Positions 51,939 through 60,004 of a stretch of 64,000 nt of DNA are shown here, piece by piece. The stretch's first letter is position 1, and the number at the start of each line of letters is the position of its first letter. The position numbers were made by a program, and so were the translations under genes. Source of the DNA: CAYUMU01 sp964445985 (GTDB taxonomy: Bacteria > Planctomycetota > Planctomycetia > Pirellulales > S012-138); assembly GCA_964445985.1 (NCBI GenBank), contig CAYUMU010000028.1, positions 4,126-68,125 of the forward strand, read 5' to 3'. The notes beneath the pieces were generated by a model. The model saw only the letters and a list, made by a program, of their open reading frames with translations, made no database searches and had not been told where the DNA came from.

Positions 51939-54155
51939 ATGGCCACCGTCAATCATTGCGCCTTGGCCTCGAAATCGAGTCTGCTGAAACGCCGCTCAGC
52001 TTTGGGTTGGGCCGCACTGGGAGCCTGCTTGCTGATGGCAGCCGGCTGCGGCCAGGCCAAGGACGAATCGGCCCGCCCCTCCGAAGCTGAACAGGTGGCC
52101 GAACAAACTCTGCCGCACTCTTGGTCGTACGACAAGGACGACGTGCAATCCTATCCTGCCGGGCCGGAGTTGAAGTCTTCGACGACTTCTCCTTCAGCCA
52201 CCACCCCGGATACAATTGCTGCCGAAGTCACGCCAGCAGCACCGCCCTGGCGGAGAACGCATACTCCCGCATCGGGCCTGAGCGACTTTGCTCCGCTGGA
52301 GATGCAAGCGGAAACGGCGCCCACGGCTGTCCAAACACCACTGCCTGCCGCGGCCATGGCGGTTTCGCCGGTGGAAGCCTATTCGCCGTCGTTGGTTCCC
52401 TCGGCGGACTATCCGCAGGCCGCCATCAGCGGCGGTGCTTACTCGAATCCTCCTTCCCTGGTGAATTCGTTGGCGCCTGGCGCTTCGCCCCAAACGGCGA
52501 GCAAGACCACCACCAATTCGCTGCTACGTTCAGGGCTCGCTCCCACGTCCTTGGCCCCCAGCGGCCTCGCCCCAACCAGCTTGGCGCCCACCAGCACGAC
52601 CAACCGCATGGCGGAGCCTTCCTATTCAACAGCGCCACCCCCCTCGCTCAGTGGGCCGGCTAGCGCCACCTCGTCTCCCCCCGTGGCTGCCCGCATGATG
52701 GCCCAGCCCGAACCGGTTGTGGCAGCGCCCATGATAGCGCAACCCGAACCAGTCATGGCAGCCCCCCTGATGGTCGCCCCGGCCGAACCGCGAGCAGCAG
52801 GAGCCGACGACCCCCAACCGCAGCCCATGGCCAATGCCCGCTCGGCCATGCTTGCCGACGCCGACGATCAGGCCGCCGCAAGTGCCGCCGCCCCTGGCCA
52901 GGCCGATTCGAACCCTGCTGTCGACTCCAAGGTTGGCGATGCCGACCAGAAAATCGTCAAAGTCTTTTACGGCACCGACCGCAAACAACTAGAAACGGCC
53001 CGTACCATTTGGGCCACCTACGCCCCTAAGTTCTATCTGCCGGCCGGAATTCTGGCCGGGGCCGGCCTGTTATTCCTGATCGCTAGCCTGGGTGTGTGGA
53101 AAAAGTTGGCCCGTCCGTTGGCCTGGTGCGCCGCGGCGGGGGCCGTGGCGCTGGGCGCCATGGCCGGCATTGAAGTGGTGCGACTGCAACAAACCTTGGC
53201 CAAACCCGGCGTGCGCTATGGCGGCGAACGTGGCAAGTTGGAACTCGGCGTGTGCGAAGTCAGCATCCCTCCCACGCACGAGGTGGGCGAGCTCGAAGCT
53301 CCCACCATCTTCAAGTTCGAAGTCCGCGAAGACACCAACAAGCACCTGGTGCTGCTCGGCAGCCATCCGCAAGAGAAGGCAGATTTCTACGGCCAACTCC
53401 GCGAGCGCGTGGCCAGCAGTCCGCGCAAGAACGCCTTCGTGTTTGTGCATGGGTTCAATAACAGCTTCGAGGAGTCGGCGCGGCGGACGGCCCAACTGGC
53501 GCACGATCTGAAGTTTGAGGGCGCGCCCATTTTCTATAGCTGGCCCAGCCAGGCTCAACTCACGGCTTATACCGTGGACGAAAACAACGTGGAATGGACA
53601 GTGCCCCATCTCCGCGAATTCTTGCTCGAATTGGCCAAGGAAAGCGGCGCCGACTCCATTTGCCTCATCGCTCACAGCATGGGCAATCGGGCTCTGACCA
53701 AAGCCTTGCAATCGCTGTCGTACCGGCTCGAACGACCCATCTTCGACGAAGTGGTGCTGACCGCTCCCGATATCGACGCCGACGTTTTCCGTCGCGATAT
53801 CGCCCCGGCGGTAGCCCGCACGGCCAATCGCGTTACGCTCTACGCCTCGAGCAACGACGAGGCCCTGCGGGTCTCCAAGCAAATTCACGGCTACCCGCGC
53901 GCCGGCGACTCGGGTGGGCTACTCGTGGTGCTGCCCGGCATCGAAACCATCGATGTCTCGGCCGTCGATACCACGCTGGTAGGGCACTCCTACTTCAACA
54001 GCAACGGTTCGGTGGTTTCCGACTTGATCTGCCTGCTCAACGACGCCAAGCCGGCTTCGCAGCGAACGGGCCTGCTGCCGCGCCAGTACGAAGGGCTTCC
54101 CTACTGGGTCTTTGGCGCTGCCACCGTGGGATTGCCAACGCCGGTGCAACGCTAA
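51939..54155 (+). CDS. Lipoprotein-like DUF900 alpha/beta hydrolase with low-complexity linker
   Basis: The 738-residue protein starts MATVNHCALASKSSLLKRRS and has a possible lipobox (LLMAAGC). Residues about 60-330 are rich in Ala, Pro, Ser and Thr with repeats such as LAPTSLAPSGLAPTSLAPTS and QPEPVVAAPMIAQPEPV. Two hydrophobic segments follow (PAGILAGAGLLFLIASLGVW and AAAGAVALGAMAGIEVVRL). The C-terminal DUF900 domain has AFVFVHGFNNSFEESARRTA and the nucleophile motif LIAHSMGNRALTK (S580). This architecture suggests a surface-tethered hydrolase with a long flexible stalk. Substrates are unknown. Start at ATG 51939. Confidence 0.8.
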   Translation: MATVNHCALASKSSLLKRRSALGWAALGACLLMAAGCGQAKDESARPSEAEQVAEQTLPHSWSYDKDDVQSYPAGPELKSSTTSPSATTPDTIAAEVTPAAPPWRRTHTPASGLSDFAPLEMQAETAPTAVQTPLPAAAMAVSPVEAYSPSLVPSADYPQAAISGGAYSNPPSLVNSLAPGASPQTASKTTTNSLLRSGLAPTSLAPSGLAPTSLAPTSTTNRMAEPSYSTAPPPSLSGPASATSSPPVAARMMAQPEPVVAAPMIAQPEPVMAAPLMVAPAEPRAAGADDPQPQPMANARSAMLADADDQAAASAAAPGQADSNPAVDSKVGDADQKIVKVFYGTDRKQLETARTIWATYAPKFYLPAGILAGAGLLFLIASLGVWKKLARPLAWCAAAGAVALGAMAGIEVVRLQQTLAKPGVRYGGERGKLELGVCEVSIPPTHEVGELEAPTIFKFEVREDTNKHLVLLGSHPQEKADFYGQLRERVASSPRKNAFVFVHGFNNSFEESARRTAQLAHDLKFEGAPIFYSWPSQAQLTAYTVDENNVEWTVPHLREFLLELAKESGADSICLIAHSMGNRALTKALQSLSYRLERPIFDEVVLTAPDIDADVFRRDIAPAVARTANRVTLYASSNDEALRVSKQIHGYPRAGDSGGLLVVLPGIETIDVSAVDTTLVGHSYFNSNGSVVSDLICLLNDAKPASQRTGLLPRQYEGLPYWVFGAATVGLPTPVQR

Positions 54156-54195
54156 GCCGCTGGCGATGGAAAACTGCTTGGCGTTCCACGCTAAT

Positions 54196-54394
54196 TCATA
54201 ACCCGACGCGTTAGCGAGGGAGTCCCAAGAACGTCCCTCGCTAACCAGCATTATGCAAGTGCTAGCATATCGTCCGATTCATAAGGACTTAAGTGTGCTA
54301 GCAATGCTCGACATTGGCCGTGCTAGCATCCTTAACTTCTTACACCATGGTGAGCCGTGCTAGCACTTGCATAACATTCTAACGCGTCGGGTTG
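54196..54394. repeat. Composite nested palindrome with four TGCTAGCA sites
   Basis: Outer arms AACCCGACGCGTTAG (54200-54214) and CTAACGCGTCGGGTT (54379-54393) enclose an inner 16-bp inverted repeat, TATGCAAGTGCTAGCA (54252-54267) against TGCTAGCACTTGCATA (54358-54373). A hairpin TTAGCGAGGGA/TCCCTCGCTAA lies at 54211-54244. TGCTAGCA, itself palindromic, occurs at 54260, 54296, 54321 and 54358. The outer arm sequence also occurs at 3704-3725. Confidence 0.85.
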
Positions 54395-54446
54395 CAAATC
54401 GACGAACTCTAAGCGGCTACAAATATCCCAGCGTTAAGCCCACGCG

Positions 54447-54650
54447 CTACCGCTGCGATAAATAGGCCAGCACCGCCAGGCACACCACCCAGGCGGCCAG
54501 CAGCACGATCGAAAGCACGAATAGCGGTTTGTTCTTCCGCGGTGGCTCGGCCTCCAGCAGGTAGGGATCGTCGGCCGGCTCGAGGCGCTCGGCGGCCGAT
54601 TTACCGCGTGTTGCTGCCTGCTTCTCAGATTTGGAAGAACGTGCATTCAT
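54447..54650 (-). CDS. Small single-pass membrane protein
   Basis: The 67-residue product has a charged N-terminus rich in lysine, serine and alanine (MNARSSKSEKQAATRGKSAA), a DDPYLLEAEPPRKNKPL linker and a C-terminal membrane helix (FVLSIVLLAAWVVCLAVLAY). I start at ATG 54650. It lies 64 bases behind the Minf_1886-type gene on the same strand. The composite palindrome follows it, so transcription may end there. No family is recognised. Confidence 0.65.
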   Translation of the reverse strand: MNARSSKSEKQAATRGKSAAERLEPADDPYLLEAEPPRKNKPLFVLSIVLLAAWVVCLAVLAYLSQR

Positions 54651-54714
54651 GGCGGCAACGTCAAGAAATAAAGAGCAGGCGAGTCGCGAAACGAGCGGCG
54701 GTTCTTGAGCCGGT

Positions 54715-55128
54715 TTAGTCCGGCATGGAGATCTGAAACTGCTGGCACAGCGCCGTTTCGAAGTCGTACACATCGTGGAAATCTTCTTTGCGATCTTCCG
54801 GCGTCTTCCGCATCATTTGCACTTCGATCAGGTTGTAAACGATCTCGCCAAAGTCGCCGGTTCGCGTCACGCCCCATTCGTTGAGCACGCACTTAGCCAT
54901 GTAGCCGAATTGTTGCAGCGAGTATTGGCGGATGGCTTCGCACAGTTCTTGGCCGGTTAAGTGCCGCTCGGGAGCGTTCGCTTCGTCTTCGCTCGGCTCC
55001 TCCGCCAGATTGCGATCTTGGCCCATGCCGAGCACCTTTTGGGCATAGCTGAGCGCCTCGAATACAAACTGGTAGGCTTCGAGCTTATACCGGCGGTCTT
55101 TTTCAATGAGCTTTAGCAGGGCTTCCAT
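54715..55128 (-). CDS. Minf_1886-type conserved protein
   Basis: The 137-residue protein matches a conserved small family common in Planctomycetes and Verrucomicrobia. It starts MEALLKLIEKDRRYKLEAYQ, then FVFEALSYAQKVLG, HLTGQELCEAIRQYSLQQFG and VLNEWGVTRTGDFGEIVYNL, with a C-terminal DFHDVYDFETALCQQFQI. It is predicted helical, with no membrane segment. Function is unknown. It lies 102 bases downstream of ricT on the same strand and may be cotranscribed. Confidence 0.8.
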   Translation of the reverse strand: MEALLKLIEKDRRYKLEAYQFVFEALSYAQKVLGMGQDRNLAEEPSEDEANAPERHLTGQELCEAIRQYSLQQFGYMAKCVLNEWGVTRTGDFGEIVYNLIEVQMMRKTPEDRKEDFHDVYDFETALCQQFQISMPD

Positions 55129-55230
55129 CGCAAGTTTGTCATTAGCTAGAGAGAGATGCCCGCCAAGTCTTGGGCGAGTCAGGCAGTGGGTACAGCCGAG
55201 GCTTAGGCGCGCGTGGGGGAAGTGGGGATT

Positions 55231-56055
55231 CTAGTTCTTGCCGCCGCGCTTGCCCAGCACCGTGAGCACATCGGCCGAATCGATCAGCATCCGGCGATGA
55301 TCCTCCATTTCCACCAATAGTTGGCTGGCCAGAATCTCCTGACCGAGAACCCGCGCGCGGCCATTCTTGGTGACCACGTCGGAACCGACCGGCGGCAATT
55401 GCTTCTGCAACTCTTCGTAGGTATCGAACTCGTAGCGCAGGCAGCATTTCAGGCGACCACACCGCCCTGATATTTTGGCCGGGTCGAGCGTGGCCTTTTG
55501 CAATTTGGCCATTTTCATCGAGACCGGCGGCATGGCCGAAAGATGCGTGTTGCAACACACCGGCTTGCCGCAGTCGCCATAGTCGGCCAGCAACTTCGCG
55601 TCGTCGCGCACGCCAATTTGCCGCATCTCGATGCGCGTTTGAAACTCGCTGGCTAAAATTCGCACCAGGTCGCGGAAGTCGACACGGTTTTCGGAGAGGT
55701 AATAAACCACGATCCGCTCGCCGCCGAAAATATGCTCGACATCCACCAGTTTCATGTCGAGCCCCGAGCTGGCGATGTGCCGTTTGCAGGCTTCAAATTC
55801 CTGCCGCTCTTGAGCCCGCAGTCGGAAAACCTCCTTCTCGTCGTCGGCCGACATGCTGCGCATGACTTGCCCTCGCACGGGATCGGTCAGCGTTTTCACG
55901 GCCGCTTCCGTGGCTTCGCACAGAATTTCTCCGACCTCCAGCCCGCGGTCGCTGCGGGCAACCACCCGTGTTCCGCGGGCAAATTCGTCTCCCTTGCCAG
56001 CCGCGAACACCCCCAGCCGGCGCATGGATCCAAATCGAACAATGTACTTGGGCAT
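55231..56055 (-). CDS. ricT: RicT/PSP1-type protein (YaaT homologue)
   Basis: RicT is part of the Fe-S-containing Y-complex that modulates RNase Y in Bacillus, and relatives carry the PSP1 domain. The 274-residue protein has VVARSDRGLEVGEILCEATE near the N-terminus and the cysteine pattern YGDCGKPVCCNTHLSAMPPV and GRCGRLKCCLRYEFDTYEEL near the middle, which marks the family and probably binds iron-sulfur. The C-terminal part (VLGQEILASQLLVEMEDHRR) is poorly conserved. RicA and RicF are not in the window. It starts at ATG 56055. Confidence 0.9.
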   Translation of the reverse strand: MPKYIVRFGSMRRLGVFAAGKGDEFARGTRVVARSDRGLEVGEILCEATEAAVKTLTDPVRGQVMRSMSADDEKEVFRLRAQERQEFEACKRHIASSGLDMKLVDVEHIFGGERIVVYYLSENRVDFRDLVRILASEFQTRIEMRQIGVRDDAKLLADYGDCGKPVCCNTHLSAMPPVSMKMAKLQKATLDPAKISGRCGRLKCCLRYEFDTYEELQKQLPPVGSDVVTKNGRARVLGQEILASQLLVEMEDHRRMLIDSADVLTVLGKRGGKN

Positions 56056-56318
56056 AAATGGCGATCAGTTGCAAACAATATCGGGAACGCTGCCGCGGCA
56101 TGGCAGCCAGGTGGGGGGCGCGAACGCGCTTCGCAGGCCCCTTCGCACTTCTGGCTCGTGTGGGCAGTTGATTCTTGGGGAATCCCTCCATGATAGTGCC
56201 TGCCGCTGGCGTCGGAAAGAGAAGCCGCCACGCCAGATACGCGAGGCTGCCTGTTTTGTCACGGGACGTATCGTGCGTGCAGCGCAAAGGACCCCGCTTC
56301 CCCCCCGGCACCGAAAAG

Positions 56319-57002
56319 CTAAGGAGCATGGCAGGCGACGCAGCTTGCCAGCAGGCGAGACATTCCTTCTCCGGCGCCGGCCGAAAGACCTTCTCCGGCC
56401 GCGCCTGCTCGATGGCAGTGGGTGCAGCAGAAGTTTTGCCCTCCCAGTCCCAACATCAAGTTACGGCTATCGCAAGCAGCGATGATGTGGCCATCGCCCC
56501 CCAGGCCAGCATCGACCCAACCCAGCAGCGTGCGCCCCGACGCCGGCACTTGAACCACCGGGCCAGCATCGTTGCTGGCAACCTGCCAATCCAACGATGG
56601 TTGCGATCCCCGCGGCGGTCCATGCAGAATTCCGGCCAGCACAAAGCCCAGGGCAACCGCGGCCGCCAACCGCCACCAGACCAGCGGGGGAGCGAGATGG
56701 AAATTTCCCCGCCGGGCAAAGCCGGCAAAGTCTGGGGTTTGAACTTCGGGCGAGCTCCGCTGCACCTGAGCTTCACAACCGGACGCAACGTCGCCGCTGA
56801 ATTCGGGAAGGGCTTCGCTTTCTGCCGCTGCTCGAGCAAATAAACCCACGGCGGGCGCGAGTTGCTGTTCCAATTGGCGGCATTCGGGGCAGCGCAGCAG
56901 ATGAACGGCCAACGCCCGGCGTTCGCCCGCATGGCCCCAGGACGAGTTCCCGAGGGGTTCGGCAGTGGTTATGAGTTCGAATACTTGATCGCAATCCATC
57001 AT
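56319..57002 (-). CDS. Probable anti-sigma factor with zinc finger, membrane helix and two CxxCH motifs
   Basis: The 227-residue protein follows an ECF sigma gene with a one-base overlap (TGATG), the usual arrangement for an anti-sigma factor. The N-terminal HxxxCxxC zinc motif is present as H34-LLR-C38-PE-C41. A membrane segment (WWRLAAAVALGFVLAGILHG) lies near residue 108. The C-terminal 95 residues, predicted outside the cytoplasm, end with two c-type heme-type motifs: C193-T-H-C196-H197 and C221-V-A-C224-H225. If they bind heme, the protein could be redox-responsive. Zinc binding or accident remain possible. Confidence 0.75.
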   Translation of the reverse strand: MMDCDQVFELITTAEPLGNSSWGHAGERRALAVHLLRCPECRQLEQQLAPAVGLFARAAAESEALPEFSGDVASGCEAQVQRSSPEVQTPDFAGFARRGNFHLAPPLVWWRLAAAVALGFVLAGILHGPPRGSQPSLDWQVASNDAGPVVQVPASGRTLLGWVDAGLGGDGHIIAACDSRNLMLGLGGQNFCCTHCHRAGAAGEGLSAGAGEGMSRLLASCVACHAP

Positions 57003-57622
57003 CACTCGTCCCTCGACAGAATCCGGCCATGAGACACCGCGGGGGCAGCGTTCTCGGCGTGTTCGGCAGAGCGTAAATCGTGCGACATTTGCAGCAGTCC
57101 TTGCCGCACGCGGTTCTTGGCGGTGCCCAGGCTGCAAGCCACGGTCTCGGCAATTTCCGCAAAGCTCAATTGCCCAAAGAACCTGAGCCGTAAAGCGTCG
57201 GCCACGGCCTCGGGCAGCTTTTGCAGTGCCGACTCCAAGAGTTCGCTGTTTTCAAACCCAGGCAACTGGGGTTCAGCCGCCGGTTCGAACGCGACCTGGG
57301 CGCCAAGTTGCGACCAAGGGATTTGCTCGGACTTACCACTCTGCCGCAGATAGTGCTTGCGGCAGCGATTGAGCAGAATGGTCCACAGCCAGGTGCGGAA
57401 ATTGCCGTCCAGTTGGAAGGTGTGCCGCGATGCGTAAACCGCCAAGAACGTTTCTTGAACGATGTCCTCCGCCAGTTCTAAATTGCCTAGCCGACTAAGC
57501 GCCACGCGACGCAGCGCGGCCTGGTAACGCTGAACCAGCAGCCCAAAACAATCCACCTGCCCTGCCTGCACGGCGCGCATCACGGCCTGATCGCTCGTTT
57601 GCCCAGGCAGGCTTTCACGCAT
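57002..57622 (-). CDS. ECF-type sigma factor
   Basis: The 206-residue protein is a sigma-70 family factor with region 2 (AVQAGQVDCFGLLVQRYQAA, LAEDIVQETFLAVYASRHTF, FRTWLWTILLNRCRKHYLRQ) and region 4 (LPEAVADALRLRFFGQLSFA, IAETVACSLGTAKNRVRQGL). No region 1.1 or 3 is present, which places it in the ECF group. I start at ATG 57622 (MRESLPGQTSDQ), since upstream residues are not sigma-like. The anti-sigma-type gene follows with a one-base overlap. Its target genes are unknown; the csrA and two-component genes lie on the other strand. Confidence 0.9.
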   Translation of the reverse strand: MRESLPGQTSDQAVMRAVQAGQVDCFGLLVQRYQAALRRVALSRLGNLELAEDIVQETFLAVYASRHTFQLDGNFRTWLWTILLNRCRKHYLRQSGKSEQIPWSQLGAQVAFEPAAEPQLPGFENSELLESALQKLPEAVADALRLRFFGQLSFAEIAETVACSLGTAKNRVRQGLLQMSHDLRSAEHAENAAPAVSHGRILSRDE

Positions 57623-58174
57623 GGGGAGTTTGGCCTTTGTGGCAGGACTTCTTGCCGCGGTGGGAGTGTGGCGAGCCAAAAACGGCGGGAAAACGACAGG
57701 CCCACTCCCATCGTTTATACCCAATCGCCCGACTTTCTCCAAAAGCCAGACGCGATTTCCTGAGAAAAAGGTCGCGCTTGCCGAGCCCCGCGGCTTGCCA
57801 GCAGCGGCACGTTCCCAGGCGGATGAGGGTCGCCCCCGCCCAAGCGGTTTGCTGGCCAGGAGAAAGTGGAGTGGAAGTTCGTCGCACGACTTCCAGCTGT
57901 TGTGTTGAGCGGTTTTTGCACAGCCCTCTGTCGCGGAATCGCACACCCCCAGTGACACTCCATGGCTACAGCAGGCACCGAATTCATCGCAAACCATCCA
58001 GACTGCCTCGCAGTTTGCCTAAATGGTGCAATCAGTGGAATCTTTTTCATCGGCATACATTTTGCCTAAAGTTAGGTACGGTTGTGGTCGAAGGGGAGCC
58101 TCCCGAACCCCTCCACAATTTAATCACGGACGGAAAACTGTGATTCTTATCAGGACCCAGGAAAGGATTTCGTC
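57623..58174. other. Divergent intergenic region of about 550 bases
   Basis: It lies between the ECF sigma gene and csrA. A weak inverted repeat (GGAAGT near 57871 with ACTTCC ending near 57893) is present. No gene is convincing. The purine-rich sequence AGGAAAGGA just before csrA serves as its ribosome site and resembles a CsrA target (GGA), so autoregulation is possible. Confidence 0.5.
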
Positions 58175-58366
58175 ATGCTCGTCCTCACTCGTCAAAAGCA
58201 GCAAACCATTGTTATTGGCGGCGCCTCACCCATTACGGTCACGGTGACCGAGATTCGTGGCGGCCGAATCCGGTTGGCCATCGACGCCCCACACCATGTG
58301 GAGATTCGCCGCGGCGAGCTCGTGGATTCCTCGCGCCCCGCCAAAACCTGTCCCGCACTCACCTAA
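58175..58366 (+). CDS. csrA: CsrA carbon storage regulator
   Basis: CsrA is a small RNA-binding protein that represses translation of target mRNAs by binding GGA in hairpin loops. The 63-residue product has the family beginning MLVLTRQKQQTIVIGG, the segment ITVTVTEIRGGRIRLAIDAP, and the RNA-binding HHVEIRRGELVD. A strong ribosome site (AGGAAAGGA) precedes the ATG and could itself be a CsrA target. It is followed 228 bases later by the sensor kinase gene on the same strand. Confidence 0.95.
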   Translation: MLVLTRQKQQTIVIGGASPITVTVTEIRGGRIRLAIDAPHHVEIRRGELVDSSRPAKTCPALT

Positions 58367-58594
58367 GAAGGTGTTTTCGTCTGCCCCCCCTCAGGGGACG
58401 ATGCTGGATGGCGATGAGGCTTTGTTTTGGCCTTGCACCGCCTCGCAAATTGCCCCCCAAGGTCACGATGGATTCCCGTTGACTGGGCTCTGCATAAGGC
58501 GATCCGGTTGAAAATCCAAACGCGAGACTTGGGGCGCCGGATCGAGCAACTCCCCGCGAATCTCACTTAACTGCTAGACAGCCTCCTGCAAAAC

Positions 58595-60004
58595 ATGACA
58601 ATGGTCACGGATGAGACATCGTCGCAGGGAGGCTCTTTGGTGCGCTGGAAGTTGTTCGTTAATCCATGGGTGCATTCGCTCTGCGTGGCCGCGGCGTTAA
58701 TTATGTCGACGGCAATGGCGATTATATTCATCCATGATCTTCATTCCGATACGGCCAAGTTGGTGACCGAAAGCGTCACCAAACTGCGCACCGCGGAAGA
58801 ATTGGCTTTTGCCCTGCGGGATATTCGCAGCCATTTGTATCAGCATGCGCTCACCGGCGATCCCGCCCAGCTCGATAACTTGCCCGCCTTGGGCGTCGCC
58901 GTTGATCTCTGGCTGGAACAGGCTCTCGCGAAAGCTTCCTCTCCTCCCGAAGTACGGTACGTAACCGACATCCAGGCCGACTTCGATCGCATCCACCATC
59001 TCATTGACGATCTCAGCGTGCGCGAGGCGCCCGGCGACAAGCGTAAACAAGCCCGCGAGCTGGGCGAATTGCTCACCAAGCAGGGCATCACGCTTTGCGA
59101 GCTGTTCCTCGACTACAGCGAACGAGCCATCGAAGAGGCCGAGGCCCAGCACCGATCGAACATTGTGCAGTTGCAATACATGGTCATTTTGACCGGACTG
59201 CTGATCCCGCTGGGCGGCGTGCTCGTAGGCTTCATGGTTTCCCGCAGCGTGACTCGCGAATTGGCTCGCAGCCGCGAGAACCTGCTTCGCGCCGAACAAC
59301 TGGCCGCCGTGGGGCATTTGGCCGCTGGCATGGCCCACGAGCTTCGCAATCCGCTCACGGCCATCATGATGATGGTGCAAACGGCCTCGCCCGACGAACC
59401 GGCCGATCTCCAAATTATTGAAGACGAAGTTCGGCGGATGGAGCGCACCATTCAGGCTTGCCTTGATTTCGCCAAGCCCCGCCAGCCCCAACGGGCGCTG
59501 TGCGACGTGCGCGACGCCGTGGGCGGCGCCGCCCGCCTGCTCGAAGCCCGCATTCGCCGCCAGCAGATCGATTTCGAATTCACTCAGCCCGCGGAACCGA
59601 TCACCGTGCTCGGCGACCGGCAGCTGTTGCACCAAATGTTTGTGAACCTGTTTCTCAACGCGATCGAAAGCACTGGCCCTCGCGGCGGGATGGGCGCGCG
59701 CGTCGATTACTATCGCCCCAGCGGGCCGGTCCAAATTAAAGTCTGGGATAATGGGCCAGGCATTCCCGAAGAGCTCATGCCGTCGCTGTTCGATCCGTTT
59801 GTTACCTCCAAGCCCACCGGAACAGGGCTAGGGTTATCGGTTTGCCGCCAGATTGTGCTCAGCCACGACGGCCGCATCGAAGCCCGCAATCGTTTGCAAG
59901 GCGGCGCCGAGATCATTGTTACTTTGCCATGCCAGGGAGTCTCGCGGGATGCCGACACTTCTCGTCATCGACGACGAACCGAACATTCTCCTGTGCTTTC
60001 GTAG
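58595..60004 (+). CDS. NtrB-like sensor histidine kinase
   Basis: The 469-residue kinase has an N-terminal membrane helix (SLCVAAALIMSTAMAIIFIH), an extracytoplasmic helical domain of about 150 residues with no obvious fold motif, a second helix (VILTGLLIPLGGVLVGFMVS), then the H-box GMAHELRNPLTAIM with phospho-H248. The ATPase end shows NLFLNAIEST, VWDNGPGIPEELMPS and GTGLGLSVCRQIV. The final 25 residues overlap the regulator gene. Its signal is unknown; the extracytoplasmic domain would sense it. Confidence 0.93.
   Translation: MTMVTDETSSQGGSLVRWKLFVNPWVHSLCVAAALIMSTAMAIIFIHDLHSDTAKLVTESVTKLRTAEELAFALRDIRSHLYQHALTGDPAQLDNLPALGVAVDLWLEQALAKASSPPEVRYVTDIQADFDRIHHLIDDLSVREAPGDKRKQARELGELLTKQGITLCELFLDYSERAIEEAEAQHRSNIVQLQYMVILTGLLIPLGGVLVGFMVSRSVTRELARSRENLLRAEQLAAVGHLAAGMAHELRNPLTAIMMMVQTASPDEPADLQIIEDEVRRMERTIQACLDFAKPRQPQRALCDVRDAVGGAARLLEARIRRQQIDFEFTQPAEPITVLGDRQLLHQMFVNLFLNAIESTGPRGGMGARVDYYRPSGPVQIKVWDNGPGIPEELMPSLFDPFVTSKPTGTGLGLSVCRQIVLSHDGRIEARNRLQGGAEIIVTLPCQGVSRDADTSRHRRRTEHSPVLS

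Noticed and set aside
54196..54394. CRISPR or attachment site
   Set aside because: The TGCTAGCA copies are palindromic and unevenly spaced; no integrase or tRNA is adjacent.
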